Positions 10,830 through 21,474 of a stretch of 64,000 bases of DNA are shown piece after piece. The notes below the pieces were generated by a model, which did not search any database, was not told the origin of the DNA, and saw only the letters and a list, made by a program, of their open reading frames with translations. Each line of letters begins with the position of its first letter. Within the stretch, counting starts at the first letter, position 1. The stretch covers positions 62,001 to 126,000 of the forward strand of contig NZ_LQOM01000028.1 in the NCBI RefSeq assembly GCF_002101595.1. Reading direction: 5' to 3'. This DNA comes from Mycobacterium celatum (GTDB lineage Bacteria; Actinomycetota; Actinomycetes; Mycobacteriales; Mycobacteriaceae). Made by a program: the position numbers and the translations under genes.

Positions 10830-12776
10830 TCAGGCCTGCAGGGTCAGCGGCGGCCCGGGATCGGGCGACAGCGGAACGTTTTCGCGCTGCAGCAGCCAGC
10901 CCGCGATGTTGTGGAACAGCGGAGCAGCGGTGTGTCCGGGTGCGCCGTCCGACGAGCGCTGCGGGTTGTCCATCATGATCCCGATGACGTAGCGCGGATT
11001 GTCGGTGGTGGCCATCCCGGCGAAGGTGATCCAGTACACGTCGTCGAAGTAGCAGCCGCAGGCCGGGTTGATCTGCTGTGCCGTCCCGGTTTTCCCGGAG
11101 ATCTGGTAGCCCTCGATCGCGGCTGCGGGACCGGTGCCCTGCTGATAGCCCATCGGGTCGCGCTGCACCACGGCGCGCAACATGCTGCGCACGGTTTGCG
11201 CGGTCTCCGATGACACCACCCGAACACCTTGCGGCCGCGGCTCTTCGGTGCGGGTGCCGTCCGGCGCGATGGTCGCCTTGATGATCCGCGGAGGCATCCG
11301 CAGGCCGTCGTTGGCGATCGTCTGATACATGCCGGTCATCTGCAACAATGTCATCGAAAGCCCTTGCCCGATAGGCAGGTTGGAGAACGTGCTGCCCGAC
11401 CACTGGTCGATCGGGGGCACCAGTCCCGCACTCTCACCGGGCAGTCCCACGCCGGTGCGCTGCCCCAGCCCGAACTTGCGCAGCATGTCGAACCAGCGGT
11501 CGGGGCCGACGCGCTGGGCCAGCATCAGCGTGCCCACGTTGGACGATTTTCCGAAAATGCCGGTGGTGGTGTAGGGCATCACGCCGTGGTTCCAGGCGTC
11601 GTGCACGGTGACGCCGCCCATGTGGATGGAGCCCGGCACCTGCAGTACCTCGTCGGGGTTGGAGAGGCCGTATTCGATGACCGACGACGCGGTGATCACC
11701 TTGTTCACCGAGCCCGGCTCGAACGGTGACGACACCGGCAGGTTGCCCATCTGCTTGTCGCCCTGGCGCCCGATGTCTTGGGACGGGTCGAAGGTGTTGT
11801 CGTTCGACATCGCCAGCACCTCACCGGTTTTGGCGTCCAGCACCACAGCGGAGACGTTGCGGGCACCGGAGAGGTTTTTGGCCTGCTGCACCTGCTGCTG
11901 GACGTAGAACTGGATGTCGTCGTCGATGGTCAGCTGCACCGTCGAACCGTTGACGGCCTTGTGCTGGTTGCGGTAGCTGCCGGGGATCACCACGCCGTCG
12001 GAGCCGCGGTCGTAGGTGACCGACCCGTCGGTCCCGGCCAGCACCGCGTCCAGCGAGTCCTCCAGGCCCAGCAGACCGTGCCCGTCCCAGTCGATGCCGC
12101 CGACGATGTTGGCGGCCAGCGATCCGCCGGGGTACTGCCGCAAATCCTGACGCTCGGCACCCACTTCCGGGAATTTCGTGGTGATCGCGGTGGCGATGGC
12201 CGGGTCGACCGCGCGCGCCAGGTAGACGAACGTCTCGTCGCTTTGCAGCTTCTTCAGCACCGTGGCGTTGTCGGGCTTGTTGTTCAGCCGGGCCGAAACC
12301 TCCTTGGCGATGTCGCGCAATCGCTGCCCAGGATCGGGGCTGTTGGCGTTTTTCTGTTTGGCCTCGGCCAGTTGCTTGCGGATCTTGCGCGGTTGGAAGG
12401 TCAGCGCGCGGGCTTCGATGGTGAACGCGAGCTGGTCGTTGTTGCGGTCGACGATGCTGCCGCGCATGGCTTTTTCGACGTCGGTGACTTTGAGTTGACC
12501 CGCGGCCTCGGCCCGTAGGCCTGCGGCGCGCGGCACTTGAAGGTAGAACAGCTGCGCGGCGGCGACGAGCAGGGCCACGAAGATGACTGCGTTGCCGACT
12601 CGGTGCCGAAAGACGAACGACGCGCCGCGCACGCCCAGTTCGGCGGCTTGGCGGGTACGGCGTTGGCGTGCCGAGTGGCCCGACGGCGCCTTCGTGACAT
12701 CGATTGCCCGCCTTGGCTTCCGAACGTCATGGCCACGCTGCGACGAGCGCGCCCCGGCGCCCTTTTTGCCCCTCAC
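10830..12776 (-). CDS. pbpB: Septal penicillin-binding protein 3 (FtsI/PbpB), class B transpeptidase
   Basis: PbpB is the septal D,D-transpeptidase partner of FtsW. The 648-residue protein has a basic cytosolic leader, one membrane anchor (about residues 62-80, [20 protein letters not shown]), a PBP dimerisation domain and the transpeptidase domain with the SxxK serine in EPGSVNK, the SxN motif KSSNVGT and the KTG motif SGKTGTAQ. It ends [12 protein letters not shown], as in mycobacterial homologues. GTG at 12776 overlaps the ftsL stop (GTGA); the leader is shorter than in the roughly 679-residue M. tuberculosis protein. It is followed directly by murE, without the extra genes present in M. 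tuberculosis. Confidence 0.95.
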   Translation of the reverse strand: MRGKKGAGARSSQRGHDVRKPRRAIDVTKAPSGHSARQRRTRQAAELGVRGASFVFRHRVGNAVIFVALLVAAAQLFYLQVPRAAGLRAEAAGQLKVTDVEKAMRGSIVDRNNDQLAFTIEARALTFQPRKIRKQLAEAKQKNANSPDPGQRLRDIAKEVSARLNNKPDNATVLKKLQSDETFVYLARAVDPAIATAITTKFPEVGAERQDLRQYPGGSLAANIVGGIDWDGHGLLGLEDSLDAVLAGTDGSVTYDRGSDGVVIPGSYRNQHKAVNGSTVQLTIDDDIQFYVQQQVQQAKNLSGARNVSAVVLDAKTGEVLAMSNDNTFDPSQDIGRQGDKQMGNLPVSSPFEPGSVNKVITASSVIEYGLSNPDEVLQVPGSIHMGGVTVHDAWNHGVMPYTTTGIFGKSSNVGTLMLAQRVGPDRWFDMLRKFGLGQRTGVGLPGESAGLVPPIDQWSGSTFSNLPIGQGLSMTLLQMTGMYQTIANDGLRMPPRIIKATIAPDGTRTEEPRPQGVRVVSSETAQTVRSMLRAVVQRDPMGYQQGTGPAAAIEGYQISGKTGTAQQINPACGCYFDDVYWITFAGMATTDNPRYVIGIMMDNPQRSSDGAPGHTAAPLFHNIAGWLLQRENVPLSPDPGPPLTLQA

Positions 12777-13894
12777 CGGGCCGCGCCGGGGGTTGTGACG
12801 GTCAGCGGACCGAACTGCTCGCCGTTGGTCGGCGGCGGCGCGACGGGCGGTGCGACGGGTGCGGCGGGCAGGGCGAGCGGAACAGGTGCAGGCGGCGCAA
12901 CCGGCGGAGCCGCTGTGCCGCCCGGAGGCAAGACATCAGGAGCGGCGGGTACGACGGGCTGCGGACCTGGCACGGGTAGTGGGCCGGGGGCCGGCGCCAC
13001 GGCGGGGGCAGCGGGCGCGCCGGGCATCGGCGGCATGTCCTGCGGCGGCAAGTGCGGGCTGCCCGGTGTCGTAGCACCATTGGGGTCGCGGACCATGACT
13101 TCCGGCCCGACCGGGCCCGGGACAACCGGCGTCCCATTGGTGACCCGCATCGGCACTTCCACCGAATTGGGCCGAGCCGGTGGCGGAGCGGGCTTTTCGT
13201 CCGGCAGCTTGGTGTTCAGCGGCGGCGGCGGAGCGCCGTCGGCCGGCTTGGGCGTGCCGACGACAACCCAGTTGCCGCCTGGATCCTGGATCAGGTGGGC
13301 GGTGTCCTTGGTCGGGATCATGCCCAGGCCGCGAGCGGCTTCCGCCAGCGCCGGGGCGGCCTGCGCCTGCAGCACGTCACGTTCGAGCGCCTCCTTTTGC
13401 TGCTGGAGTAGCTGCGTGGTCTTGCGGGCACTGCCCAGCTGGTAGGAGCGTTCGGCGGAGTCGGTGGACAGCCACAGCGTGACGCCCAGCCCGGCGCCCA
13501 GCGAGCCGATGATCAGCACCACGAACGGCACCTTCGCGGCCAGCGTCCGCGGCCGCAGATCGATCGACGCCAGCCGATTCAGCAAGCGCTCTCGCAGTGG
13601 AGGCCGAATAACCTTGGGCGCCTTAGCCTTCCGTGCCTTAGCGCGAGCCTTGGCCTGGCTGGTGCTCTTGGGCGGTGCCGGCCGCTCGGCGGGCCGGGAA
13701 ATGGGCGTGGTCTGCGGCGCGGACCGCGCTGCTCGCGGCTCGCAGGCCGGGGCCGAGGCCTTTCCTTGCCGCGACCGCCTCCCCGGCGCGGGCTCGACTG
13801 GTCGGCGCTCGGCCTTACGGCGAGGGGGCTGGTCCTGCCTGCGACGACGATCGCCGTCCCGGGAGCGTTGTGACGCTTCGCGTTTGGCCTTCAT
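12773..13894 (-). CDS. ftsL: FtsL-like proline-rich membrane protein (Rv2164c homologue)
   Basis: This is the mycobacterial FtsL-type divisome protein. The 373-residue product has a highly basic Lys/Arg/Pro N-terminal half, one membrane helix near VPFVVLIIGSLGAGLGVTLWL, then a short coiled-coil stretch (TTQLLQQQKEALERDVLQAQ) and a long Pro/Ala-rich extracytoplasmic tail. It sits between rsmH and pbpB, the normal FtsL position. I chose ATG at 13894, overlapping the rsmH stop by one base (TGATG), over the TTG at 13897. Confidence 0.85.
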   Translation of the reverse strand: MKAKREASQRSRDGDRRRRQDQPPRRKAERRPVEPAPGRRSRQGKASAPACEPRAARSAPQTTPISRPAERPAPPKSTSQAKARAKARKAKAPKVIRPPLRERLLNRLASIDLRPRTLAAKVPFVVLIIGSLGAGLGVTLWLSTDSAERSYQLGSARKTTQLLQQQKEALERDVLQAQAAPALAEAARGLGMIPTKDTAHLIQDPGGNWVVVGTPKPADGAPPPPLNTKLPDEKPAPPPARPNSVEVPMRVTNGTPVVPGPVGPEVMVRDPNGATTPGSPHLPPQDMPPMPGAPAAPAVAPAPGPLPVPGPQPVVPAAPDVLPPGGTAAPPVAPPAPVPLALPAAPVAPPVAPPPTNGEQFGPLTVTTPGAAR

Positions 13895-15126
13895 CAATCC
13901 CCCCTCCCTGCTGCCTGACGTTGCTGTTCGGTTCGTTGCAGGGCCCGCAACCGCACCGCGGCGCTGCGCGGGTTGCGCAGAATCTCGGCGTCGTCGGCGC
14001 GTTCGGCGCCACGGGTCAGCGACGTGAATTGTGCTGCATGCCCGGGGAGTTCAACCGGCAGATCGGTCGGGGTACGCGACGCGGTGGCATCGGCGAACGC
14101 CCGCTTGACGATGCGGTCTTCCAATGACTGATACGCCAGTACCACGATGCGTCCACCGGTCGCCAGGGCGTCCAGCGCGGTGGGCATTGCCGCAGTCAAC
14201 GAGTCCAGTTCGCTGTTGACAGCGATACGCAGCGCCTGGAACGTGCGCTTGGCCGGGTGTCCGCCGGCGCGCCGGGCGGGCGCCGGAATCGCCTGGTAGA
14301 TAAGCTCAACCAGCTCACCCGTCGTGGTGAACGGTGTGGCCGCGCGGCGGCGGACGATCTGTGCGGCGATGCGGCGCGCGAACCGTTCTTCACCGTAGCG
14401 GCGGAGAATGTCGGCCAGCGCGGCCTCGTCGTAGCGGTTGACGATGTCGGCTGCGCTCAGCGGCGACCCGGGGTCCATCCGCATGTCCAGGGGCGCATCC
14501 TGGGCGTAGGAGAAGCCTCGCTCCGGGCGGTCGAGCTGCATCGACGAAACGCCCAGGTCGAAAAGAATCCCGTCCACTGAACCCGTTGTCGCGTAACCGG
14601 ATTCAGCGAGAGCTGCGGCGATGCCGTCGTAGCGGGTGTGCATTAGCGTAACCCGGTCGGCGAAACGCGCCAGCCGCTTGCCGGCGATGTCGAGCGCCGT
14701 CGGGTCGCGGTCGAGTCCGATCAGGCGGAGGCCCGGCAGCGCGGCCAGGAATCGCTCCGCATGCCCACCCGCGCCGAGGGTGGCGTCGACGAGAAGTGCA
14801 CCCGATCCGTCGGAGTGGCGCCGGGTCAGCGCCGGGGTGAGCAGCGCGACGCAGCGTTCGGCCAGCACGGGTACATGGCCGAAATCGCCCGTTGCCTCAG
14901 GCACGACTACACCCTCCCGATGGGTGGCGGGGGCCGCCGGCGCGGTCGCCCGGGTCTGTGGCGGGCGACCCGCTGCGCCCGGCTCCGCCGCGCTTGCGAT
15001 CGACCGCACACCGAGGTCCCTGTCCGAGAGCACGAACCTGGCGTTGGGGAAGTACGTCAGGGTCGGTTCGGGCAAGGGCCACGGTGCACGGGCATGCGCC
15101 TCAGATGATGTCGCCGAGTGCTTCAT
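13894..15126 (-). CDS. rsmH: 16S rRNA (cytosine-1402-N4)-methyltransferase RsmH (MraW)
   Basis: RsmH methylates C1402 of 16S rRNA using SAM. The 410-residue protein has the SAM-binding [28 protein letters not shown], the [11 protein letters not shown] motif and [14 protein letters not shown] chose ATG at 15126, 26 nt inside the end of mraZ, because it includes the conserved [11 protein letters not shown] leader and the longer frame enters mraZ. Residues in the N-terminal leader ([14 protein letters not shown]) are encoded by a copy of the dispersed repeat at 14965-15003, placing the repeat just before the catalytic domain. Confidence 0.93.
   Translation of the reverse strand: MKHSATSSEAHARAPWPLPEPTLTYFPNARFVLSDRDLGVRSIASAAEPGAAGRPPQTRATAPAAPATHREGVVVPEATGDFGHVPVLAERCVALLTPALTRRHSDGSGALLVDATLGAGGHAERFLAALPGLRLIGLDRDPTALDIAGKRLARFADRVTLMHTRYDGIAAALAESGYATTGSVDGILFDLGVSSMQLDRPERGFSYAQDAPLDMRMDPGSPLSAADIVNRYDEAALADILRRYGEERFARRIAAQIVRRRAATPFTTTGELVELIYQAIPAPARRAGGHPAKRTFQALRIAVNSELDSLTAAMPTALDALATGGRIVVLAYQSLEDRIVKRAFADATASRTPTDLPVELPGHAAQFTSLTRGAERADDAEILRNPRSAAVRLRALQRTEQQRQAAGRGD
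14965..15003. repeat. Copy of the dispersed GCGACCC...GCGATCGC element inside rsmH
   Basis: On the + strand it begins GCGACCCGCTGCGCCCGG and ends CGCTTGCGATCG, matching the ftsW copies with a few substitutions. Read on the minus strand in the rsmH frame it gives [13 protein letters not shown], a different frame from that used in ftsW. Confidence 0.8.
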
Positions 15127-15532
15127 CGCTGGCCGCGGAGAAGTTCTCTTCGTGGGTCTGTTGGTATTCGTGCCACGCCTGCGCATCCCAGATCTCGAGG
15201 TAATCGACCGATCCGATCACTACGCAGTCCTTCGACAGGTTCGCGTAGCGGCGATGGTCAGCCGACAGCGTGATTCGGCCTTGAGCGTCGGGATGCTGTT
15301 CGTCGGTGCCGGCGGCGAGGTTGCGCAGGAACGCCCGCGCCTCCGGGTTGCTTCGGGACACCTTGCTGGCCCGGCGGGCCAGTTGCTCGAACTCCGCACG
15401 CGGGTAGACAGCCAGGCTGTGGTCTTGGCTCTTGGTGACCATCAACCCTCCTGCCAGCGCGTCGCGGAACTTCGCGGGCAGCGTCAGCCGCCCTTTGTCG
15501 TCGAGTTTGGGCGTGTAGGTGCCCAAGAACAT
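15101..15532 (-). CDS. mraZ: Transcriptional regulator MraZ
   Basis: MraZ is a double SpoVT/AbrB-fold DNA-binding protein that regulates the dcw cluster it heads. The 143-residue product has both halves of the fold: [22 protein letters not shown] near the N-terminus and [18 protein letters not shown] later. I chose ATG at 15532 ([11 protein letters not shown]), preceded by a strong GGGAGGTGG ribosome site and matching the 143-residue M. tuberculosis protein, over an upstream start at 15550. A tandem array of TGGGG boxes lies 58-90 nt upstream. Confidence 0.96.
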   Translation of the reverse strand: MFLGTYTPKLDDKGRLTLPAKFRDALAGGLMVTKSQDHSLAVYPRAEFEQLARRASKVSRSNPEARAFLRNLAAGTDEQHPDAQGRITLSADHRRYANLSKDCVVIGSVDYLEIWDAQAWHEYQQTHEENFSAASDEALGDII

Positions 15533-15587
15533 CTGGCCACCTCCCGCCACGGGGCGGAGCCTTCACTCCGCCTCTCCCCACGACTTC

Positions 15588-15622
15588 AGCCACCATACCC
15601 CACAATCCCCCACTTTGCCCCA
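15588..15622 (-). promoter_or_regulatory. MraZ-type operator: TGGGG repeats spaced 10 bp
   Basis: On the minus strand, TGGGG occurs at 15622-15618, 15612-15608 and 15602-15598, each separated by 5 nt, with a degenerate fourth unit (TGG) ending the series at 15592-15590. Direct TGGG-N5 repeats upstream of mraZ are the known binding sites of MraZ in several bacteria, so this is very probably its autoregulatory site for the dcw operon. Confidence 0.75.
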
Positions 15623-15718
15623 TTTAATGGATACAGATAGCTGTTTCGCTGGGAAATTGATTGTCGGGACCGGCGCGTCGCGTCGAGAAACACCAGTTCA
15701 ACTGGTCCTAACGGGGTG

Positions 15719-15733
15719 TGGGGCGAGGTGGGG
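15719..15733 (+). promoter_or_regulatory. Second TGGGG-N5-TGGGG pair, opposite orientation
   Basis: Two TGGGG units 10 bp apart (15719-15723 and 15729-15733) lie on the + strand, about 100 bp upstream of the main mraZ array and in the other orientation. They may be an extra MraZ site or chance. The remaining sequence from 15533 to 15872, between mraZ and the DUF3040 gene, holds only the main array, this pair and a terminator. Confidence 0.35.
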
Positions 15734-15826
15734 CGACTGAGCCTGCGATGACCGCGCCGAGCCTGCGCACAGAGCGCTACTTCACCCAAGATGGCCCTCA
15801 CCGCAGTCTCGGCGGGCCGCTCAGCG

Positions 15827-15856
15827 CAACAAAAAGGGGCAGCCGGCGGCTGCCCC
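15827..15856 (-). terminator. Intrinsic terminator after the DUF3040 gene
   Basis: A perfect 9-bp inverted repeat (GGGGCAGCC / GGCTGCCCC, 3-nt loop) at 15836-15856 is followed on the minus strand by TTTTTGTTG. It lies 16 nt after the stop of the minus-strand gene at 15873 and is a textbook rho-independent terminator, uncommon in mycobacteria. Confidence 0.9.
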
Positions 15857-15872
15857 TGGGTCGACTTGACGC

Positions 15873-16262
15873 TTACTCGTCGAAGCGGCGCCGGAACCGG
15901 TCCTCCATCCGGCTGGTGAACGAACTACCGGTGCCCTTGATGCGGCGCTGTCGCGGTCCGGGGAGGTCCGGCTGGGCGGACAGGCGCGGCCCGGTGATGG
16001 CGTAGACGACACCGCCGAACATGACCAGGAAGCCGAGCACCGAAAGAACCGGGAAGTTCCCGATCATCGTGGCCTTGAACGCCACCCCGGAAACCAGCAT
16101 GCCCAAACCGATTACGAACAGCGCGGCGCCCTGCAGCCGCCGCCGCGCCGTGGGCGCGCGCAATCCACCCCCGCGAACGCTGGAGGCGAACTTGGGATCT
16201 TCGGCGTAGAGAGCGCTCTCGATCTGGTCGAGCATGCGCTGCTCATGATCGGAGAGTGGCAT
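15873..16262 (-). CDS. DUF3040 membrane protein (Rv2169c homologue)
   Basis: Small actinobacterial membrane protein of unknown function, 129 residues. The start MPLSDHEQRMLDQIESALYAEDPKFA is the DUF3040 hallmark. Two adjacent hydrophobic segments follow (about residues 45-64 and 68-88), then a basic tail with SRMEDRFRRRFDE. ATG at 16262 is preceded by AAGGAGGGACGA. A TATCGT element at 16299-16294 could be its -10 box. It is monocistronic, with its own strong terminator. Confidence 0.88.
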   Translation of the reverse strand: MPLSDHEQRMLDQIESALYAEDPKFASSVRGGGLRAPTARRRLQGAALFVIGLGMLVSGVAFKATMIGNFPVLSVLGFLVMFGGVVYAITGPRLSAQPDLPGPRQRRIKGTGSSFTSRMEDRFRRRFDE

Positions 16263-16443
16263 TCGTCCCTCCTTGCCGACAAGCTGTGACGTGACGATAC
16301 CCGTTATGTGGGCAACTAACTCAGATGATACGAGGTCGATCTGCGCCGTACCACTGGTTCGTCAGCAGATTGTAACTGCGCCGGATTGCCGCGCCCCACC
16401 GAGACCGCCGGTGAAGATAATGAGCGATGGAAGCATGAGAGCA

Positions 16444-17070
16444 ATGACCGTCCGAGGAGGACACCGCGAGTTGGCGACATTCCTCATCGATCTGTCGCCG
16501 CACGATATGCAGCGCCGGCTCGATGACGCCTTGGGCGTGTACGTCGACGCAATGCGTTATCCCGCCGGGACCGAAAACCAGCGCGCCGCTATGTGGCTGG
16601 AGCACATTCGGCGCCGCGGCTGGCAGGCCGTCGCCGCGGTGGAGGTCGATGTCGACCCCGGTGGGACCCCGTCGGCCGAACAACTGAGCAACGCTCCGCT
16701 GCTGGGCGTGGCCTACGGCTACTGCGGCGCGCCCGATCAGTGGTGGCAGCAGCAGGTGGTGTCGGGACTACAGCGAGGAGGCCTGCAGGGCCCGGAGATC
16801 GCCCGCCTGATGACCAGCTACTTCGAATTGACCGAATTACATATCCATCCGCGGGCGCAGGGCCGCGGCCTGGGCGAGGCGTTGACGCGGCGGCTGCTGG
16901 CCGGGCGAGGCGAGGCGAATGTGCTGTTGTCGACACCGGAAATCAACGGCGAGGCCAATCGGGCGTGGCGGTTGTACCGGCGGCTGGGCTTCGTCGACAT
17001 CATCCGTGGCTATCACTTCGCCGGGGACCCACGGCCATTCGCGATATTGGGCCGCGCGCTGCCGCTATAG
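16444..17070 (+). CDS. GNAT-family N-acetyltransferase (Rv2170 homologue)
   Basis: A 208-residue acetyltransferase of the GNAT fold. The acetyl-CoA site is seen in TELHIHPRAQGRGLGEALTRRL (the RxxGxG/A loop), followed by NRAWRLYRRLGFVDIIRGYHF. The M. tuberculosis homologue Rv2170 has been described as a lysine acetyltransferase. The start is uncertain: ATG at 16444, 16435 and 16420 are all in frame before the conserved LATFLIDLSP; the much longer frame from 16273 is unlikely. GATAAT at 16416-16421 could be a -10 box. lppM follows after 24 nt, so they may be cotranscribed. Confidence 0.85.
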   Translation: MTVRGGHRELATFLIDLSPHDMQRRLDDALGVYVDAMRYPAGTENQRAAMWLEHIRRRGWQAVAAVEVDVDPGGTPSAEQLSNAPLLGVAYGYCGAPDQWWQQQVVSGLQRGGLQGPEIARLMTSYFELTELHIHPRAQGRGLGEALTRRLLAGRGEANVLLSTPEINGEANRAWRLYRRLGFVDIIRGYHFAGDPRPFAILGRALPL

Positions 17071-17094
17071 CAACAGGTCTGGCACGATGACCTG

Positions 17095-17805
17095 GTGCAT
17101 GCCCGCGGCATCCAGGCTCTGGCCGGACGACTGACATCTCGACGCCTGCTTGCCGTAGCCCTGTTGCTGGTGGTGGTGCCGCTCGCCACCGGATGCCTGC
17201 GGGTCAAGGCGTCGCTGACCATCTCCCCCGACGACACGGTGTCCGGAGAGATCGTCGCTGCCGCCAAACCACGCAACGACAAGGACGCCGGACCGCAGCT
17301 GGACCCCAACATCCCGTTCAGCCAGAAGGTGGCGATCTCCAAATACGACCGCGACGGCTACGTGGGATCGCAGGCGGTGTTTTCCGACTTGACCTTCGCC
17401 GAGCTGCCACAGCTGGCGAACATGAACCCCGACGCCCAGGGTGTGAACCTGACGCTGCGCCGCGCCGGCGACCTGGTGATCCTCGAGGGCCGGGCGGACC
17501 TGACGTCGCTCACCGATCCCGACGCCGACGTCGAGCTGAGCGTCGCCTTCCCCGGCGCGGTGACCTCCACCAACGGTGAGCGGGTGGACTCCGACATGGT
17601 GGCGTGGAAACTCAAACCCGGCGTGGTCAGCACGATGACCGCCCAGGCCCGCTACACCGATCCCAGCACCCGTTCGTTCCGCGGCGCGGCGTTGTGGCTG
17701 GGCCTGGCGTCCCTGGCGGTCGCTGGGATAGTCGCGGGGCTGGCGTGGTACAGCCGCGACCGCTCGCCGCGCTTCGCCGAGCCCGCCGACGGGCCGCCCG
17801 ACTAG
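17095..17805 (+). CDS. lppM: Lipoprotein LppM
   Basis: LppM is a cell-envelope lipoprotein implicated in M. tuberculosis in phagosome processing. The 236-residue protein has a signal peptide (about residues 16-33, RRLLAVALLLVVVPLATG) with lipobox LATGC at Cys34, a beta-rich domain with SLTISPDDTVSGEI and a C-terminal membrane helix (about residues 197-216) followed by a short charged tail. Start is GTG at 17095. Its TAG stop overlaps the stop of the convergent MTHFR-like gene in a CTAG palindrome. Confidence 0.9.
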   Translation: MHARGIQALAGRLTSRRLLAVALLLVVVPLATGCLRVKASLTISPDDTVSGEIVAAAKPRNDKDAGPQLDPNIPFSQKVAISKYDRDGYVGSQAVFSDLTFAELPQLANMNPDAQGVNLTLRRAGDLVILEGRADLTSLTDPDADVELSVAFPGAVTSTNGERVDSDMVAWKLKPGVVSTMTAQARYTDPSTRSFRGAALWLGLASLAVAGIVAGLAWYSRDRSPRFAEPADGPPD

Positions 17806-18692
17806 ACCCCGGGCGCCCAGTAGTCCAGCAGCTCGGCGAAGGTCTCGAAAGCCGCCGCGGTAACGCCGTAGGTGGCCTCGAGGTGGACGCTGAGCGGGTA
17901 ACCCAGGTCGGCCACACCGTCGATCACCCGCTTGTAGAGGTCGAGCATCAGCCTGCGCCGCTCTGCCGGCTCGCTGCCGGCCAGCGTCTTGACGAACGCC
18001 TGCTCCTCGGCGACGGCGGCGTTGCCCGGGTCCTGGATGAGCCAATTGATGAACCCCACCCGGTTCTCGACCTTCGGCACGAAGCCGAACGACAGGAGGA
18101 TCTCGGGCCGGTGGTCGGTTTCCTTGGCGAAGTCGGCCAGAAACCGCACGATCGCGTCGGAGTACAGCAGCTGGGTCTGAGCGAACGTCGCACCCTGCTC
18201 GCATTTGAAGTTGAACCGACCGGCTTCGCCCTCCCGCGTCGGGATCAAGATCACGCCCCGGTTGACCACGAGATCGCGATACATCGACAACGCGTCCGTC
18301 GGCGCCACGCCGGAGCCCTCACCGTCTTGCATGGTGCGCGGAACACCCACGAAGACAATGCCCTCGATCCCAGCGCCGACCAGATCGGCGAGCCGCGTAC
18401 GCAGCGACGCCTCGTCGGAGAAAGCCGTGACCTGGCTGCACAATCCGCGCACGCCCGGCAACTCCGGTTTGATGATCGACCAGAAGTCCAGTACATCCAG
18501 CTTCGGCTTCATCTCGACCGGCCGATCGTCCTCCTCGGCGATCAACCCCGGAATCATCACGTGCCCGATCCGTCCGCCGAGCCCGACATCCGCGGAGAAC
18601 TGCAGCACCTTGCGGGCATCGTCGATCGCTTGCGCCGAACCGCGGTCCACGTTCGGCGGCACCAGCTCGAGCGCAATGGTGTTCAGAGTCAC
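17802..18692 (-). CDS. Methylenetetrahydrofolate reductase-like protein (Rv2172c homologue)
   Basis: Member of the mycobacterial non-canonical MTHFR family, expected to reduce methylene-THF to methyl-THF for methionine synthesis. The 296-residue protein starts MTLNTIALELVPPN and contains KLDVLDFWSIIKPELPG, GVPRTMQDGEGSGVAPTDAL and ILLSFGFVPKVENRVGF. I chose GTG at 18692 because GAGGAG lies about 7 nt upstream and the N-terminus matches the family; ATG at 18707 is an alternative. Assignment to MTHFR rests on recognition of the Rv2172c family, not on a visible classical motif. Confidence 0.82.
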   Translation of the reverse strand: MTLNTIALELVPPNVDRGSAQAIDDARKVLQFSADVGLGGRIGHVMIPGLIAEEDDRPVEMKPKLDVLDFWSIIKPELPGVRGLCSQVTAFSDEASLRTRLADLVGAGIEGIVFVGVPRTMQDGEGSGVAPTDALSMYRDLVVNRGVILIPTREGEAGRFNFKCEQGATFAQTQLLYSDAIVRFLADFAKETDHRPEILLSFGFVPKVENRVGFINWLIQDPGNAAVAEEQAFVKTLAGSEPAERRRLMLDLYKRVIDGVADLGYPLSVHLEATYGVTAAAFETFAELLDYWAPGV

Positions 18693-18718
18693 AAGGCTGC
18701 TCCTCATCGGATGGCTAG

Positions 18719-19948
<1,230 letters not shown>

Positions 19949-19953
19949 GCCCG

Positions 19954-21474
19954 ATGTCCACTCCGACAGCCACCCCCGTTGCCCAGCAACACCTTTCGCG
20001 ACTTCGCGAGTTCGCTACCTCTGCTGAGGCCCGGCCTGCGCTGCTGGGCGGCAGCGGCGCCGTGCTCATCACCGCGGGCGGACTCGGCGCGGGCAGCACC
20101 AAACCGCACGACCCGCTGCTGGAGGCGCTTCACCTGTCCTGGTTGCGCTTCGGCCACGGCCTGGTGCTGTCCTCGGTCCTGCTGTGGCTCGGCGTCGCGC
20201 TGATGTTGATCGCCTGGCTTCGGCTGGGGCGGCGCGTTGTCGCGGGCGAGGCAACCGAATGCACGATGGTGGCCACCACCGGCTTCTGGCTGGCGCCGTT
20301 GTTGCTGTCGGTACCCGTCTTCAGCCGGGACACGTATTCCTATCTGGCTCAGGGCGCGCTGCTGCGCGACGGCTTCGACCCCTACGCCGTCGGCCCGGTG
20401 GACAACCCGAATCCCTTGTTGGACAACGTCAGTCCCATCTGGACAATCACCACAGCGCCCTACGGTCCGGCATTCATCCTGATCGCCAAGCTCGTCACGA
20501 TGGCGGTCGGCAACCATGTGATCGCCGGAACCATGGTGCTGCGCTTGTGCATGCTGCCCGGGCTGGCGCTGTTGATCTGGGCCACACCGCGAATAGCCCG
20601 ACATCTGGGTGCCGACGCCCCGACCGCGCTGTGGATCTGCGTGCTCAATCCGCTGGTGATCATCCACCTGATGGGTGGCGTGCACAACGAGATGCTGATG
20701 GTAGGTCTGATGGTGGCCGGCATCGCGCTGACGCTCGAGCGTCACCACGTCGCGGGCGTCACGCTGGTTGCCGTGGCGGTCGCCGTCAAAGCCACCGCCG
20801 GAATCGCATTGCCGTTTTTGGTCTGGGTCTGGATGCGCCATCTCAGCGATCGACTGGGATACCGGCCGCTGCGCGCGTTCGCGGCGGCCACCGCGACGTC
20901 TGTGCTGATCTTCGTGGCGGTCTTCGCGGTGTTGTCCGCGGTGGCGCGAGTGGGTTTGGGCTGGCTGACCGCGCTGGCAGGCTCGGTCAAGATCATCAAC
21001 TGGCTGACCGTGCCGACGGCCGTGGCCAACCTGATTCACGCGATCGGCGGGTGGTTCTTCCCGGTCAACTTCTACGCGGTGCTCCATGTCACCCGGGCCG
21101 CCGGGATCGTGATCATCGCCGTGGCACTGCCGCTGCTGTGGTGGCGATTCCGCCATGACGACCGTGAGGCGCTGACCGGGACCGCGTGGGCGATGCTGGT
21201 CGTGGTGTTGTTCGTGCCCGCGGCTCTGCCGTGGTATTACACCTGGCCGCTGGCGGTGATCGCGCCGCTGGCGCAGTCACGGCGGGCGATCGCGGCGATC
21301 GCCGGCTTCTCCACCTGGGTGATGGTCATCTTCAAACCGGATGGAGCCCATGGCATGTACTCGTGGGTCCACGTCATCATCGCCACCGGTTGCGCACTGA
21401 TCGCGTGGTACGCACTGTATCGGGCACCGCGGCCCGAAGTCGCCGGGGACGCCGAAAGTCTCAGTACGCCATAG
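19954..21474 (+). CDS. mptA: Alpha-(1->6)-mannopyranosyltransferase MptA (GT-C type)
   Basis: MptA elongates the mannan backbone of lipomannan using polyprenyl-phosphomannose outside the cytoplasm. The 506-residue polytopic protein has about a dozen hydrophobic helices; the first extracytoplasmic loop holds the acidic GT-C-type motif in VFSRDTYSYLAQG, and later NPLVIIHLMGGVHNEMLMVG and LPWYYTWPLAV, typical of actinobacterial MptA. ATG at 19954, 5 nt after idsA2. The 3' end overlaps the convergent Rv2175c homologue by 14 bp. Confidence 0.92.
   Translation: MSTPTATPVAQQHLSRLREFATSAEARPALLGGSGAVLITAGGLGAGSTKPHDPLLEALHLSWLRFGHGLVLSSVLLWLGVALMLIAWLRLGRRVVAGEATECTMVATTGFWLAPLLLSVPVFSRDTYSYLAQGALLRDGFDPYAVGPVDNPNPLLDNVSPIWTITTAPYGPAFILIAKLVTMAVGNHVIAGTMVLRLCMLPGLALLIWATPRIARHLGADAPTALWICVLNPLVIIHLMGGVHNEMLMVGLMVAGIALTLERHHVAGVTLVAVAVAVKATAGIALPFLVWVWMRHLSDRLGYRPLRAFAAATATSVLIFVAVFAVLSAVARVGLGWLTALAGSVKIINWLTVPTAVANLIHAIGGWFFPVNFYAVLHVTRAAGIVIIAVALPLLWWRFRHDDREALTGTAWAMLVVVLFVPAALPWYYTWPLAVIAPLAQSRRAIAAIAGFSTWVMVIFKPDGAHGMYSWVHVIIATGCALIAWYALYRAPRPEVAGDAESLSTP

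Noticed and set aside
12801..13074. Pro/Ala/Gly repeats in ftsL as a PE/PPE-type or foreign insert
   Set aside because: Pro-rich tails are normal for mycobacterial FtsL-like proteins and the base composition matches the neighbours.
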